Assembly (NCBI RefSeq): GCF_002140915.1
Contig: NZ_NGKU01000001.1
Location: 1,580,378-1,614,199, forward strand
Length of the DNA stretch: 33,822 bases
From: Candidatus Enterococcus testudinis
GTDB taxonomy: Bacteria; Bacillota; Bacilli; Lactobacillales; Enterococcaceae
Direction: 5' to 3'
A program made the position numbers and the translations under genes. The notes beneath the pieces are model-generated. The model was not told where the DNA came from. It saw nothing but the letters and a program-made list of their open reading frames with translations, and did no database searches. Below are positions 33,684 through 33,822 of this stretch, one piece after another (the stretch's first letter is position 1; each line of letters opens with the position of its first letter).

Positions 33684-33822
33684 AAGCTTATTTTCGTTAA
33701 TTCGATATTTAATCTTGGTTCGAATGCTAGTTGAAACATGTGTATCTTGAGTTTTTCCGACTTAACAACTGGGGCTATTCCCAAATTATTCCAGAAAAGT
33801 TTGACTAATATAATCTGTATCA
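33680..33822 (-). CDS. C-terminal end of a gene cut by the window edge
   Basis: Open frame that runs in from the window end and stops at TGA 33682-33680: 46 residues including LVKLFWNNLGIAPVVKSEK and FEPRLNIELTKISL. The composition is protein-like and it lies in the direction of the pss operon. Too short to assign a family. Confidence 0.4.
   Translation of the reverse strand, partial: IQIILVKLFWNNLGIAPVVKSEKLKIHMFQLAFEPRLNIELTKISL

Overview
The window looks like a chromosomal segment of an Enterococcus or a close relative in the Lactobacillales. The evidence is a WxL surface-protein locus, a compact aromatic amino acid operon followed by LCP and DegV genes, RqcH next to a DUF1622 gene, a trpXYZ-type ABC transporter, strong AGGAGG-type ribosome sites, sigma-A promoters and moderate GC. 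The species cannot be named from the sequence alone.

Layout. 1-4.6 kb: three plus-strand genes for cell-surface WxL proteins and their WxLIP/DUF916-DUF3324 partner, closed by a bidirectional terminator. 4.6-10.8 kb: an accessory block with a membrane-anchored Mrr-type nuclease, two small overlapping ORFs of unknown function, a coupled sce7725-like/PD-(D/E)XK pair, and a two-gene AAA+/vWA operon. 10.8-13.1 kb: degV and an LCP cell-wall ligase, both on the minus strand. 13.2-21.5 kb: one long minus-strand operon aroE-aroF-aroB-aroC-tyrA-aroA-aroK-pheA, which encodes the shikimate pathway (except 3-dehydroquinate dehydratase) and the Phe and Tyr branches. 21.5-24.8 kb: trpX-trpY-trpZ, a probable tryptophan/aromatic amino acid importer. 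24.8-30.6 kb: a membrane protein of unknown function, DUF1622, rqcH, an MFS exporter with a palindromic operator, a ZIP-like membrane protein and a MarR regulator. 30.6-33.8 kb: an AT-rich minus-strand cluster with pss, psd, a frameshifted metallophosphoesterase and a 31-residue membrane peptide. Pss and Psd would make phosphatidylethanolamine, which most enterococci are thought not to make.

The most striking content is non-coding. Both the aro operon (21.17-21.49 kb) and trpXYZ (24.49-24.77 kb) start with a sigma-A promoter, a short leader peptide with a good ribosome site, and a chain of mutually exclusive RNA helices that ends in two tandem intrinsic terminators. The aro leader peptide ends YYFSYFR-stop and the trpX leader peptide ends WQIWRR-stop. 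In both, the regulatory codons at the end of the leader ORF lie in a strand (1) that pairs with a UAUCUAUGnUGG strand (2). Strand 2 can instead pair with the 5' arm of terminator 1 (3), and the 3' arm of terminator 1 (4) can instead pair with the 5' arm of terminator 2 (5). This is ribosome-mediated attenuation of the enterobacterial kind, in a Gram-positive group where T-box or TRAP control is usual, and with a second terminator wired to the same switch. The pairings were made by eye; no folding energies were computed.

How the genes work together: starvation for Tyr/Phe should release the biosynthetic operon and starvation for Trp should release the importer, so the two adjacent units split the supply of aromatic amino acids using one regulatory design.
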